Positions 1 to 5,280 of a stretch of 5,280 nt of DNA are shown one piece after another; the stretch's first letter is position 1; the number at the start of each line of letters is the position of its first letter. The DNA is from JBFKOL01 sp041628815 (lineage in GTDB: Bacteria; Bacteroidota; Bacteroidia; Chitinophagales; Saprospiraceae): the NCBI GenBank assembly GCA_041628815.1, contig JBFKOL010000310.1, forward strand, positions 1 through 5,280, read 5' to 3'. The translations under genes were made by a program, and so were the position numbers. The notes under the pieces are model-generated. The model was not told the DNA's origin. It made no database searches and saw nothing but the letters and a program-made list of their open reading frames with translations.

Positions 1-1923
1 ATCGAAGATCTTTGATTGGTCATACTTGCTTATCCCAATGCCATAATCTTTTATAGCCACTGATATGGCCCCATTATCCCGGGTCGCATCAAGGTCAATT
101 TGGTTGGATCCGCCTGAATATTTTATTGAGTTATCTATCAAATTGTGTAAAACCTGCTGTATGGCTTCTTCGTCCATTAAAACTTTGGGAAGATCTGCTT
201 CTGTTGTCAGGTTGAAACGGATACCTTTTTCAGCATATCTCTGTACGTATTGATCTATTGTCCGGGTCAATGTTTCCCTTATGTCGGACATCTTAAAATC
301 ATATCTTTTGGCTCCCTGTTCTATACGTGCCATATCAAGTATGTTATCAACCAGATGAGTCAGGCGTTCACCTTCCTGCATCATGACTTGATAGTACTTG
401 TGCCGTCGATTTTCAGGTACTCTGTCATTCTGAAACATTTCCGCCATTTGCTTGATGGCCGTAAGCGGACTTTTGAATTCATGACTGACTGTCGCGATAA
501 AATTGGACTTCAGCTCATTCAATTGAAGTTCGCGGTTGATCAGTAAGATAACCAGAGAAATTCCTGTTATTAGGATGATTGCGATGACCACAAACATGAT
601 AAAATAGACTCCCTGTTCATCTTGGAGGACGGTAATATAAAGAGGTTTGGGTTCGGCATATGCTATAAGGGTATACTCCTGCCAATGATTGGGGAGGGAA
701 AACTTCAATGGGATTCGGTCATTCTTAGATGAATCGAATGGAACCAAATATTCTCCTTTTTCGTCTTGAATATTCCATGTCCAACTATCGTCACTGTCCT
801 TGTTTTCCAAAAATGGCATCAGCTTGCTAGACAGCAGGGCTCTCTTATCTAACAAGATACCCCAATAACCTTGGTATTTATCCGCTATTAAACGGTGACT
901 AACGTCTTGAGAATGCGCATTATGAATAACCTTTTTAAGATCAATCTGATCTCTCTCAATTTTCGGTTCATTCAACTCTACTAAAACATTATTTCTAAAA
1001 TCACTAAGGCGGATAGTTGAAGTATACAGAATCTCTTCCCGCTCTTTTAGAGAATCCATTTTCGCTGTAATCACGAAAGGTAGATTTTCAGTACGTAAGG
1101 ATTGATCTAACTGTTCGATTCGATGGCTGAAAAAATCGAAAGTCGATTGTGAAATTAACCGAGTCATGGATAATAGGTCACTGTAAAGATTGACCAAGGA
1201 TTCATATGAAATCCCCAGGAAAGTTTCTTCCATATACAATTGGGTTAATTCCAATTGGGCAGCCAGACCCAAAGGCATTTTGCCATCGATTCGTACGTGA
1301 GAGTGATCGGATACTATCTGATGGTAAAGCTTTAAAGATTCCTCCTTGTCATTTATTTTTTTATACAGCCTGGCAAGGATGTTAATGGCAAGAGCTTTTT
1401 GTTCTTTGCTTGACGCATTGTCCAGTGCCTCACGGTAAATCTCAATGGCTTTGTGGTAATCCTTTTCGCGGTATTCATAGTGCCACGCACGATCGTAGTC
1501 AATGTCCAAAACAATATTTTTGTCTTGGAAGACTTCAGCAGCATCATCAGGTATGAAAAGGCAGGAAGCTTTTAACATGCTAAGTCTTTCCTTATTGATA
1601 TGAAATACTGCTAATACAAGAGGATTTTGGACGACAAAAGAATGAATCCCGGAATCGTGAAATAAAGAACTGGCTGGTATTGCTGACTGATTTACGAGGA
1701 GTGAAAAGGCATCAGCTATTCCATTGGATACATCGAGAATATATCCATTTACATCTGCAGCTTTTCTTTCTGCCTTCTTCCGTTGCTGCTTTTCAATCAG
1801 TGCCTGGTCATTCCGAATCCCCCTAAATGCAAGTATTCCAAGTATCAAGCAAGGGAAGACAATGGCAATAACAAAATATACAATGATGTGCTGGTGCTTC
1901 CGTATGTTTTTGAAGTCAATCAC
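1..1923 (-). CDS. Membrane sensor histidine kinase, C-terminus cut by left edge
   Basis: This gene encodes 641 visible residues of a two-component sensor kinase in the inner membrane; it should autophosphorylate a histidine and pass the phosphate to a response regulator not present here. Residues 13-33 are a first membrane segment and about 441-463 a second. The extracytoplasmic part between them includes a TPR-like helical stretch around residues 145-225 (W147, then repeated A/L/Y-rich helices). The HisKA motif VSHEFKSPLTAIKQM carries the phospho-acceptor His481. The N box LIDNSIKYS is at 595-603 and the G1 box DYGIGI at 626-631; the G2 box and the rest lie beyond the edge. I see no clear HAMP domain. 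The start is GTG at 1923: an in-frame TAA lies three codons upstream and the next in-frame ATG is far inside the sensor part. It is transcribed away from the lipoprotein genes. Kinase identity is certain; the signal sensed is unknown. Confidence 0.95.
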   Translation of the reverse strand, partial: MIDFKNIRKHQHIIVYFVIAIVFPCLILGILAFRGIRNDQALIEKQQRKKAERKAADVNGYILDVSNGIADAFSLLVNQSAIPASSLFHDSGIHSFVVQNPLVLAVFHINKERLSMLKASCLFIPDDAAEVFQDKNIVLDIDYDRAWHYEYREKDYHKAIEIYREALDNASSKEQKALAINILARLYKKINDKEESLKLYHQIVSDHSHVRIDGKMPLGLAAQLELTQLYMEETFLGISYESLVNLYSDLLSMTRLISQSTFDFFSHRIEQLDQSLRTENLPFVITAKMDSLKEREEILYTSTIRLSDFRNNVLVELNEPKIERDQIDLKKVIHNAHSQDVSHRLIADKYQGYWGILLDKRALLSSKLMPFLENKDSDDSWTWNIQDEKGEYLVPFDSSKNDRIPLKFSLPNHWQEYTLIAYAEPKPLYITVLQDEQGVYFIMFVVIAIILITGISLVILLINRELQLNELKSNFIATVSHEFKSPLTAIKQMAEMFQNDRVPENRRHKYYQVMMQEGERLTHLVDNILDMARIEQGAKRYDFKMSDIRETLTRTIDQYVQRYAEKGIRFNLTTEADLPKVLMDEEAIQQVLHNLIDNSIKYSGGSNQIDLDATRDNGAISVAIKDYGIGISKYDQSKIFD

Positions 1924-1981
1924 ATCTATTTATCAACTTTTATTCGCTTGACAATGCTTTTTTTCAGAAGCTTTCTTCTTG

Positions 1982-2005
1982 TAATAGCGACTTGAAGCGC
2001 TATTA
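1982..2005. repeat. Inverted repeat over the kinase -10 region
   Basis: TAATAGCG (1982-1989) and CGCTATTA (1998-2005) are perfect 8-base arms around an 8-base loop. One arm touches the proposed -10 box of the kinase promoter and the whole element covers the likely transcription start. It could be an operator for a dimeric regulator, or fold as a hairpin at the very start of the leader RNA. The repeat is seen directly; the role is inferred. Confidence 0.5.
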
Positions 2006-2034
2006 AATTTAGCTTAATTCGGGGCACTTGTCAA
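2004..2034 (-). promoter_or_regulatory. Candidate promoter of the histidine kinase gene
   Basis: On the minus strand TTGACA (2034-2029) is followed after 17 bases by TAAATTTA (2011-2004). This fits both a general sigma-70 layout and the Bacteroidota pattern of a TTG at about -33 and TAnnTTTG at about -7, with the last base differing. Transcription would begin near 1997 and leave a leader of roughly 75 bases before the GTG. Position and match are good; no experimental support is possible from sequence alone. Confidence 0.5.
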
Positions 2035-2302
2035 TTTGAGCATGAATAAGGGAAGATATGTAGTTGGCTCCATCACACAATCAACGTTACATGGAGAAAT
2101 GTCAAGGTTATGTGGACTTTGTAGATTTTTAGCGTGATTGCTGAATTTCTGACCTTAAATGAACCGGTCGTCCATCTGCATGAGAAATAAGTGTGACCAT
2201 TCTGTCAATCTTTGAAATTCCGACACCGGATTTAAGAATGGTAAATGCTAAACAAGCCGGCCGTGATGCGTGTCATCTTCATACTTACTTAACATAACTT
2301 CC
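2035..2302. other. Intergenic region, no supported gene
   Basis: Together with the flanking control elements this fills the 456-base gap between the divergent kinase and the first lipoprotein gene. I find no convincing gene on either strand. A plus-strand frame of 31 codons (2042-2137) and a minus-strand frame of 47 codons (2129-2272) are open but lack a recognisable product. The block at 2149-2168 (CTGA, five bases, AATGAACCGGT) recurs upstream of the second lipoprotein gene at 3024-3043, so part of this region belongs to the duplicated unit. Confidence 0.6.
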
Positions 2303-2344
2303 GATTAGCTTAACAAAAGTGAAGGAATTTGAAAGTAGATTGAA
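2303..2344 (+). promoter_or_regulatory. Conserved upstream element, first lipoprotein gene
   Basis: GATTAGCTT at 2303-2311 and TAGATTGAA at 2336-2344 are shared with the second lipoprotein gene at identical spacing, while the bases between them are not conserved. TAGATTGA resembles the Bacteroidota -7 box (TAnnTTTG), and TTAACA at 2310-2315 could act as the upstream box, although the gap of 20 bases is a little long. It may instead be an activator site plus promoter. Confidence 0.45.
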
Positions 2345-2379
2345 GGAAATATTCTACAACCATAAAATTCAACCAAATA

Positions 2380-2952
2380 ATGAAACGATTACACTTCTGC
2401 AGCTATGTGCTGTTTTGCTTACTTGCACTGTTTACTTTCATCTCATGTCTTGACCAGGAAACTTTGGAATATCCAATTACGGAGTCTTCGCCCACGTACA
2501 AAAAGAAAGAAGGTAAGGGTAATACTTGCACGGTCAAAACCTATGACCTTACTGTCATTATCGATGGCAATATTGTAAACACGCACACATTTGACAATTG
2601 TGAAGAAGGGGGCTGGAAAATCGTAATTCATGGAGCAAGTTTTGACAATGAATCTCCGGACATTGATATTTCTGGTCTCGTACCGGATCCTTTATGCGAC
2701 AAAACTGAGAAAGGCCCGTTACACATCATTGATCAGGGTGATGGTCTCGCCACCGCATTGTATTGGTATAAAGTGGGGCAGGAAGGCTACAGTATCCGGA
2801 TTGATGGGACATGGTCAGGGACATGGCATAGCGATATAAATATGAGCTTCGAGACTTACGCAATACGCAGCAATGGCCGTCACAACAAGAATTGCCTGAT
2901 TAGAGATCCCGTTCCTGTTTCAGGAAATATTATTGTAAAAGTTGTGTCATAG
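2380..2952 (+). CDS. Small lipoprotein of unrecognised family, copy 1 (190 aa)
   Basis: The product is a predicted lipoprotein. After a basic start (MKR) there is a hydrophobic stretch to residue 20, then the lipobox F-I-S-C with the lipidated Cys23. The mature start L-D-Q-E and a Lys/Gly-rich linker (41-47, KKKEGKG) suggest a tethered domain on the membrane, possibly surface exposed. The rest reads as a beta-rich domain with cysteines at 50, 74, 106 and 172, enough for two disulfides. Full-length similarity to the next gene includes YPITESS (31-37), TCT (49-51), DISGLV (96-101), the LYWY...G...Y...DG.W pattern (127-145) and GRHNKNCLIRD (166-176). The ATG at 2380 is supported by the matching start context TCAACCAA-N3-ATGAAACGA in both paralogs. 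I do not recognise the family and assign no function. It has its own conserved upstream element, so it is probably transcribed separately from the second copy. Confidence 0.88.
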   Translation: MKRLHFCSYVLFCLLALFTFISCLDQETLEYPITESSPTYKKKEGKGNTCTVKTYDLTVIIDGNIVNTHTFDNCEEGGWKIVIHGASFDNESPDIDISGLVPDPLCDKTEKGPLHIIDQGDGLATALYWYKVGQEGYSIRIDGTWSGTWHSDINMSFETYAIRSNGRHNKNCLIRDPVPVSGNIIVKVVS

Positions 2953-3142
2953 AATCGAGACTGGAAAAGTATTACTTAACTCTTACTTGATGATTTCGGG
3001 CAGCGTCAAATGATGTCATTCGACTGATTCGGAATAAACCGGTAAGTATGATGTAAATAGAAATGCCTAATGGCAGCTGAGGTTTTATCAACCATAGATT
3101 TGAGATGGTTTGCCAACCTCCAAAAAACCACCCATTATTTCG
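2953..3142. other. Spacer between lipoprotein genes with a nested inverted repeat
   Basis: The spacer runs from the stop of copy 1 to the conserved element of copy 2. It carries the duplicated block at 3024-3043. At 3079-3120 it has a nested inverted repeat: GAGGTT (3079-3084) pairs with AACCTC (3115-3120), and AACCAT (3090-3095) with ATGGTT (3105-3110), around a 9-base loop and an internal bulge. The same bases can alternatively form two small GGTT/AACC hairpins. No T-run follows on either strand, so it is not a standard terminator. A 66-codon minus-strand open frame here (2972-3172) lacks support as a gene. Confidence 0.5.
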
Positions 3143-3184
3143 GATTAGCTTGATAACACCTTGGAACCTAAGTTATAGATTGAA
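3143..3184 (+). promoter_or_regulatory. Conserved upstream element, second lipoprotein gene
   Basis: GATTAGCTT at 3143-3151 and TAGATTGAA at 3176-3184 repeat the arrangement found before the first lipoprotein gene. Here the possible upstream box reads TTGATA (3150-3155), 20 bases before TAGATTGA. Because the intervening sequence has diverged while both blocks and their spacing are kept, selection on a control site is a reasonable reading. Confidence 0.45.
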
Positions 3185-3220
3185 AATGACTCTTTTGAAT
3201 CTTGAATAATCAACCAAGTG

Positions 3221-3805
3221 ATGAAACGAATATATTACGGCAGCTACATACGGTTTAGTTTGTTGTTTTTGTTTGCCTTTATTTCGTGTTCTGAAGAAGG
3301 TTCCTTCGATTATCCAGTTACCGATTCTTCGACCAGTCCTAAAAACAAAGGAGGTAAAGACCATCATACTTGTACCACATACAAATTCAGATACTACCTG
3401 ACGAGCTCTTTGGCTAACTCAATTTTCACCTCTGACCCAACGATACTAGAGAATTGCGTCGATGAATTCAGAGGAGTTGAGCGCATAACCAACATCAAAC
3501 TTGGGTCAACCTGGACTTGTATAATAGAAAATGACCACGATATGAATGTCTCGGGAGTGGTCAACTGTGGAGCGTTTTTAGTGCTCTACTATCATTACAA
3601 TGGGAGGAAATACCAGGTTGTTCTGGAAGGTGGAGGATGGACAAACGGTTGTCCTCCACAGGAGAATTCTGGGCCATCTTTCTTCACTTTTGACAAAATG
3701 TATATTCACCCCGACGGACGCCACGAAAAGAGCTGCCTGGCCAGAGAAATTCCCATCGATATAGGTGAACATACTTTCTACATAGAGAATTTAGGCCCGG
3801 TTTAA
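3221..3805 (+). CDS. Small lipoprotein of unrecognised family, copy 2 (194 aa)
   Basis: This is a paralog of the preceding gene. It starts MKR, has a hydrophobic stretch to residue 20 and the lipobox F-I-S-C with lipidated Cys23. The mature start is S-E-E-G; acidic residues right after the lipid cysteine are the known type of surface-export signal in Bacteroidota lipoproteins, so a surface location is likely but inferred. Shared features are YPVTDSS (31-37), TCT (50-52), NVSGVV (109-114), LYYHYNGRKY...EG..W (122-140) and GRHEKSCLARE (166-176), the last at the same residue number as in copy 1. Cysteines are at 51, 79, 100, 116, 144 and 172: four match copy 1, and C100 and C144 are extra and could form one more disulfide. 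A GTG at 3218 is also possible, but the ATG at 3221 aligns with the start of copy 1. The function is unknown. Confidence 0.88.
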   Translation: MKRIYYGSYIRFSLLFLFAFISCSEEGSFDYPVTDSSTSPKNKGGKDHHTCTTYKFRYYLTSSLANSIFTSDPTILENCVDEFRGVERITNIKLGSTWTCIIENDHDMNVSGVVNCGAFLVLYYHYNGRKYQVVLEGGGWTNGCPPQENSGPSFFTFDKMYIHPDGRHEKSCLAREIPIDIGEHTFYIENLGPV

Positions 3806-3932
3806 GCCTGGGAAAACAGTAAGTCTACTCAGCTCTTTGAAAAGTTCAATGTTATGATTGTATTAGGACAGAAATAGGAAGATCACTGTATCAACCTTTC
3901 TTTGCCTTTTCATTGACCAAAAATATTCAATC

Positions 3933-4598
3933 ATGGAATCAGGAACCAACAATTTGGGTATGGTGGGGCTTTCCGTATTGTTGGATGTTGCTGTAACAGT
4001 ATTGATTGTTACACGCCTGTGCAGAAGTAAATTGATATGTAATTTCAACAAGTCGTCTTTGGTCCTCTTTAACTTGCTGATCCTGATATTTTGTACCATC
4101 CTGATCCGCCTGGACATATCCATGGGAACCGGCGTAGGCCTGTTTGCTGTCCTCGCCATGTTTCGGTTCAGGAGTGAAGTATTAAAAACACAAGAAATGT
4201 TCTACCTTCTCATGCTGATAGGGATTGGATTTGTCCACGCGGCATTTCCAGATGTTCTGAGCTTGACAGAATTGTTGTTTATCGATGGAACTCTTTTGGG
4301 TATGGCTTATTTCTTATCACACTCTAACAAGCCAACGAAAAAATTCAAAATTACTCTCAATGACGTTGAGCTGATAAAACCCTCCAATCAGGAGAAGATT
4401 AAGTCTTTGCTTGAAAAGAATTTGGGCTATGTGATAAAAAAGATTGAAGTAGTCAATGTAAACTTTAAGAAAAAGCGCGTAGAGATTGAGCTTGAAACAG
4501 ACGGGCTGAAACACTGTGATCTTCCAGACTATGAGCAGACTCAGGACCACCAGCTAGAAATCACTCATATCGAACCTGCATCACTTGCCATTAATTGA
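3933..4598 (+). CDS. DUF4956 family membrane protein (221 aa)
   Basis: The protein has about five hydrophobic segments (roughly 9-27, 43-60, 64-77, 90-104 and 111-128) and a soluble C-terminal part from about 133. The stretch GTGVGLFAVLAMFRFRS (65-81), followed by a T-Q-E-M-F-Y-L segment and I-G-I-G, is the signature I associate with DUF4956. The C-terminal pattern N-D-V-E-L-I-K-P, LLEKNLGYVIKKIEV and V-E-I-E-L also fits the tail of that family. The biochemical role of DUF4956 is not established. Relatives are often found beside VTC-type polyphosphate polymerase genes, but no such gene lies in this window. It starts 127 bases after the second lipoprotein gene. A weak promoter candidate, TTTG (3836-3839), 19 bases, TGTATTAG (3859-3866), would allow independent expression. 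A strong hairpin follows ten bases after the stop codon. Confidence 0.85.
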   Translation: MESGTNNLGMVGLSVLLDVAVTVLIVTRLCRSKLICNFNKSSLVLFNLLILIFCTILIRLDISMGTGVGLFAVLAMFRFRSEVLKTQEMFYLLMLIGIGFVHAAFPDVLSLTELLFIDGTLLGMAYFLSHSNKPTKKFKITLNDVELIKPSNQEKIKSLLEKNLGYVIKKIEVVNVNFKKKRVEIELETDGLKHCDLPDYEQTQDHQLEITHIEPASLAIN

Positions 4599-4607
4599 GA
4601 ATGGCAC

Positions 4608-4638
4608 ATGGTTTCTGGTTGATCATAACCAAAACCAT
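4608..4638 (+). terminator. Hairpin after the DUF4956 gene, possible terminator
   Basis: ATGGTTT (4608-4614) pairs with AAACCAT (4632-4638), and TGGTT (4616-4620) with AACCA (4627-4631), giving a 12-base-pair stem with one bulged C and the loop GATCAT. It begins ten bases after the TGA stop at 4596-4598. No U-tract follows, so it is not a textbook intrinsic terminator; it may stabilise the 3' end or end transcription less efficiently. Confidence 0.5.
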
Positions 4639-4656
4639 ACGGATGTACCCCACTAA

Positions 4657-5057
4657 TACATCGAACCTGAAAAACCTTTTCCAAACCAGTATTTAATGAT
4701 AATAAACATATCCATGCCCACCGGTAAATTGGCCATCAGTGGATTCAGGGTTTTTGGCAAAGGCGCAGGCAAAATACCGGAAGCGGTACAAAATTTTGTG
4801 GTACTTCGATATCACCACCCGGCCGAGCCGGAAACCGCCTCGTATCTTGGTTGAAGTGGCAACAAAACCCGCTTGCTACGGGGTACAACATCTACTTCGG
4901 GAAAGATCCAGTAAGGCTGTACGGGTCCATCATGGTTTATGGCGAAAACGAATATTACTTCACCGGCATGGACCGTGCCGATGCGTATTATTTCCAGATA
5001 GAAGCGTTTAATAAAAATGGGGTGTCGCAGCGATCGGAAGTGGTAAAAGTGGAGTAA
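4657..5057 (+). pseudogene. Frameshifted C-terminal remnant of a GH43-type secreted glycoside hydrolase
   Basis: Two reading frames together give a continuous protein tail. The first frame (4657-4842, after an in-frame TAA at 4654) contains MPTGKLAISGFRVFGKG, the end of a discoidin-like module. After about 4842 the match continues in another frame to the TAA at 5055-5057, with TGYNIYFGKDPVRLY, SIMVYGENEYYF and YYFQIEAFNKNGVS, a fibronectin-III-like module. Left uncorrected, the first frame hits TGA at 4852. One lost base (or two gained) near 4842 explains it. These modules in this order are typical of the C-terminus of family 43 glycoside hydrolases from Bacteroidota, which act on arabinose- or xylose-containing polysaccharides. 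The catalytic domain and signal peptide are absent, so the locus should be inactive. The stretch looks GC-richer than its neighbours, suggesting a different origin. The family call rests on my memory of the motifs. Confidence 0.8.
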
Positions 5058-5077
5058 CCAGACTGAATGAAGAGTTA

Positions 5078-5092
5078 GATATTTGAAATATC
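5078..5092. repeat. 15-base perfect palindrome between convergent ends
   Basis: GATATTT (5078-5084) and AAATATC (5086-5092) flank a single central G. It lies about 20 bases past the stop of the hydrolase remnant and before the end of the convergent minus-strand gene. The stem is AT-rich and too weak for a convincing terminator; a protein-binding dyad is the other option. The rest of 5058-5169 holds nothing I can name. Confidence 0.4.
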
Positions 5093-5169
5093 AGGTAGAT
5101 TCTGTGTGGTTCTTCAATATAGCATCAGCTAACTCAATACGTTGAAGCGAAATTTATGCTTTAAGATCA

Positions 5170-5280
5170 TTAATCATTATTACATCCGGCAATTTTTGCA
5201 TTCAAAAACGAATTTTTCTTAGCATGGAAACCTGGAAGCAATTGGATATCTCCTGCCGACCTAAGCATCGTATTGGACCC
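5170..5280 (-). CDS. C-terminal end of a secreted Bacteroidota protein, cut by right edge
   Basis: Only the last 36 residues and the TAA stop (5172-5170) are visible; the gene enters from the right edge. The segment IQLLPGFHAKKNSFLNA, preceded by a S-A-G and followed by K-I-A-G-C near the end, matches a recurrent C-terminal module of large secreted or cell-surface proteins in Bacteroidota, with the pattern A-G-x-I-x-L-x-P-G-F-x-A-x-x-x-S-x-F-x-A-x-I-x-x-C. I believe this is the type annotated as the 3-coathanger stack domain, but that name is from memory. The activity of the protein cannot be told from this piece. It ends facing the hydrolase remnant. The plus-strand ATG at 5224 overlaps it and is best seen as a shadow. 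Confidence 0.75.
   Translation of the reverse strand, partial: GSNTMLRSAGDIQLLPGFHAKKNSFLNAKIAGCNND

Larger units (their letters stand above)
2149..3805 (+). repeat. Tandem duplication: upstream region plus lipoprotein gene, two copies
   Basis: Copy 1 covers about 2149-2952 and copy 2 about 3024-3805. Matching blocks occur in the same order in both: CTGA-N5-AATRAACCGGT (2149-2168, 3024-3043); GATTAGCTT (2303-2311, 3143-3151); TAGATTGAA (2336-2344, 3176-3184); TCAACCAARTRATGAAACGA across the start codons (from 2369 and 3210); then homologous coding sequence. The distance between the second and third blocks is 33 bases in both, and from the third block to ATG it is 44 and 45. The first block has drifted by a 34-base length difference. 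The copies are well diverged, so the duplication is old, or the pair arose elsewhere and was inherited together. Confidence 0.7.

Noticed and set aside
65..546. Plus-strand open frames of 62 and 98 codons at the left end
   Set aside because: They lie antisense to the well-conserved kinase core (HisKA and ATPase motifs) and are shadows.
2042..2137. Plus-strand 31-codon frame in the kinase-lipoprotein gap
   Set aside because: No ribosome binding site or family resemblance; its length is expected by chance.
2129..2272. Minus-strand 47-codon open frame; part of it (S-G-x6-D-R-M ... H-A-D-G-R) recalls the C-terminus of the second lipoprotein, suggesting a relic of a third copy
   Set aside because: The resemblance is short and needs gaps, the conserved cysteine is missing, and part of this DNA aligns with the non-coding region before copy 2. 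Chance is the simpler explanation.
2972..3172. Minus-strand 66-codon open frame with a hydrophobic stretch, vaguely like the end of an FtsX-type permease
   Set aside because: No start codon near its beginning, no clear family match, and it overlaps the conserved upstream element of the second lipoprotein gene.
3788..3812. Possible terminator hairpin AGGC/GCCT around the stop of the second lipoprotein gene
   Set aside because: Only four Watson-Crick pairs plus wobbles, overlapping the stop codon, with no T-run.
5224..5280. Plus-strand ATG open to the right edge (METWKQLDIS...)
   Set aside because: The opposite strand carries a recognisable C-terminal module with a proper stop, and the plus frame resembles nothing I know.

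Overview
The window looks like a chromosomal piece of a member of the Bacteroidota, probably Cytophagales/Cyclobacteriaceae-like. The reasons are the type of sensor histidine kinase at the left, small lipoproteins with a lysine/arginine start and an F-I-S-C lipobox, a DUF4956 membrane protein, the tail of a GH43-type secreted protein, and a C-terminal I-x-L-x-PGF-x-A module at the right edge. The DNA is AT-rich by eye, and recognisable Shine-Dalgarno sequences are largely absent, as is usual in this phylum. All assignments come from reading translations; no database search was possible.

Layout. Positions 1-1923 (minus) hold most of a membrane sensor histidine kinase: two membrane segments around a large extracytoplasmic part with a TPR-like stretch, then HisKA and the start of the ATPase domain; the C-terminus lies beyond the left edge. 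A candidate promoter for it (TTGACA, 17 bases, TAAATTTA) lies at 2034-2004 with an inverted repeat over its -10 box. A 456-base gap separates it from two tandem, same-strand paralogous lipoproteins (2380-2952 and 3221-3805). Both belong to a family I do not recognise, and their upstream regions carry matching sequence blocks at nearly the same spacing, so the duplication included regulatory DNA.

Positions 3933-4598 encode a five-segment membrane protein of the DUF4956 family, followed by a strong hairpin. Positions 4657-5057 are a frameshifted, headless remnant of a secreted glycoside hydrolase: only the end of a discoidin-like module and a fibronectin-III-like module remain. Positions 5170-5280 (minus) are the last 36 residues of a secreted protein entering from the right edge; it converges on the remnant.

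How the genes work together is only partly visible. The kinase and the lipoprotein pair are divergently arranged, so the lipoproteins could be targets or sensory partners of the kinase, but this is inference. The tandem lipoproteins with their duplicated upstream elements are the least explained part of the window.
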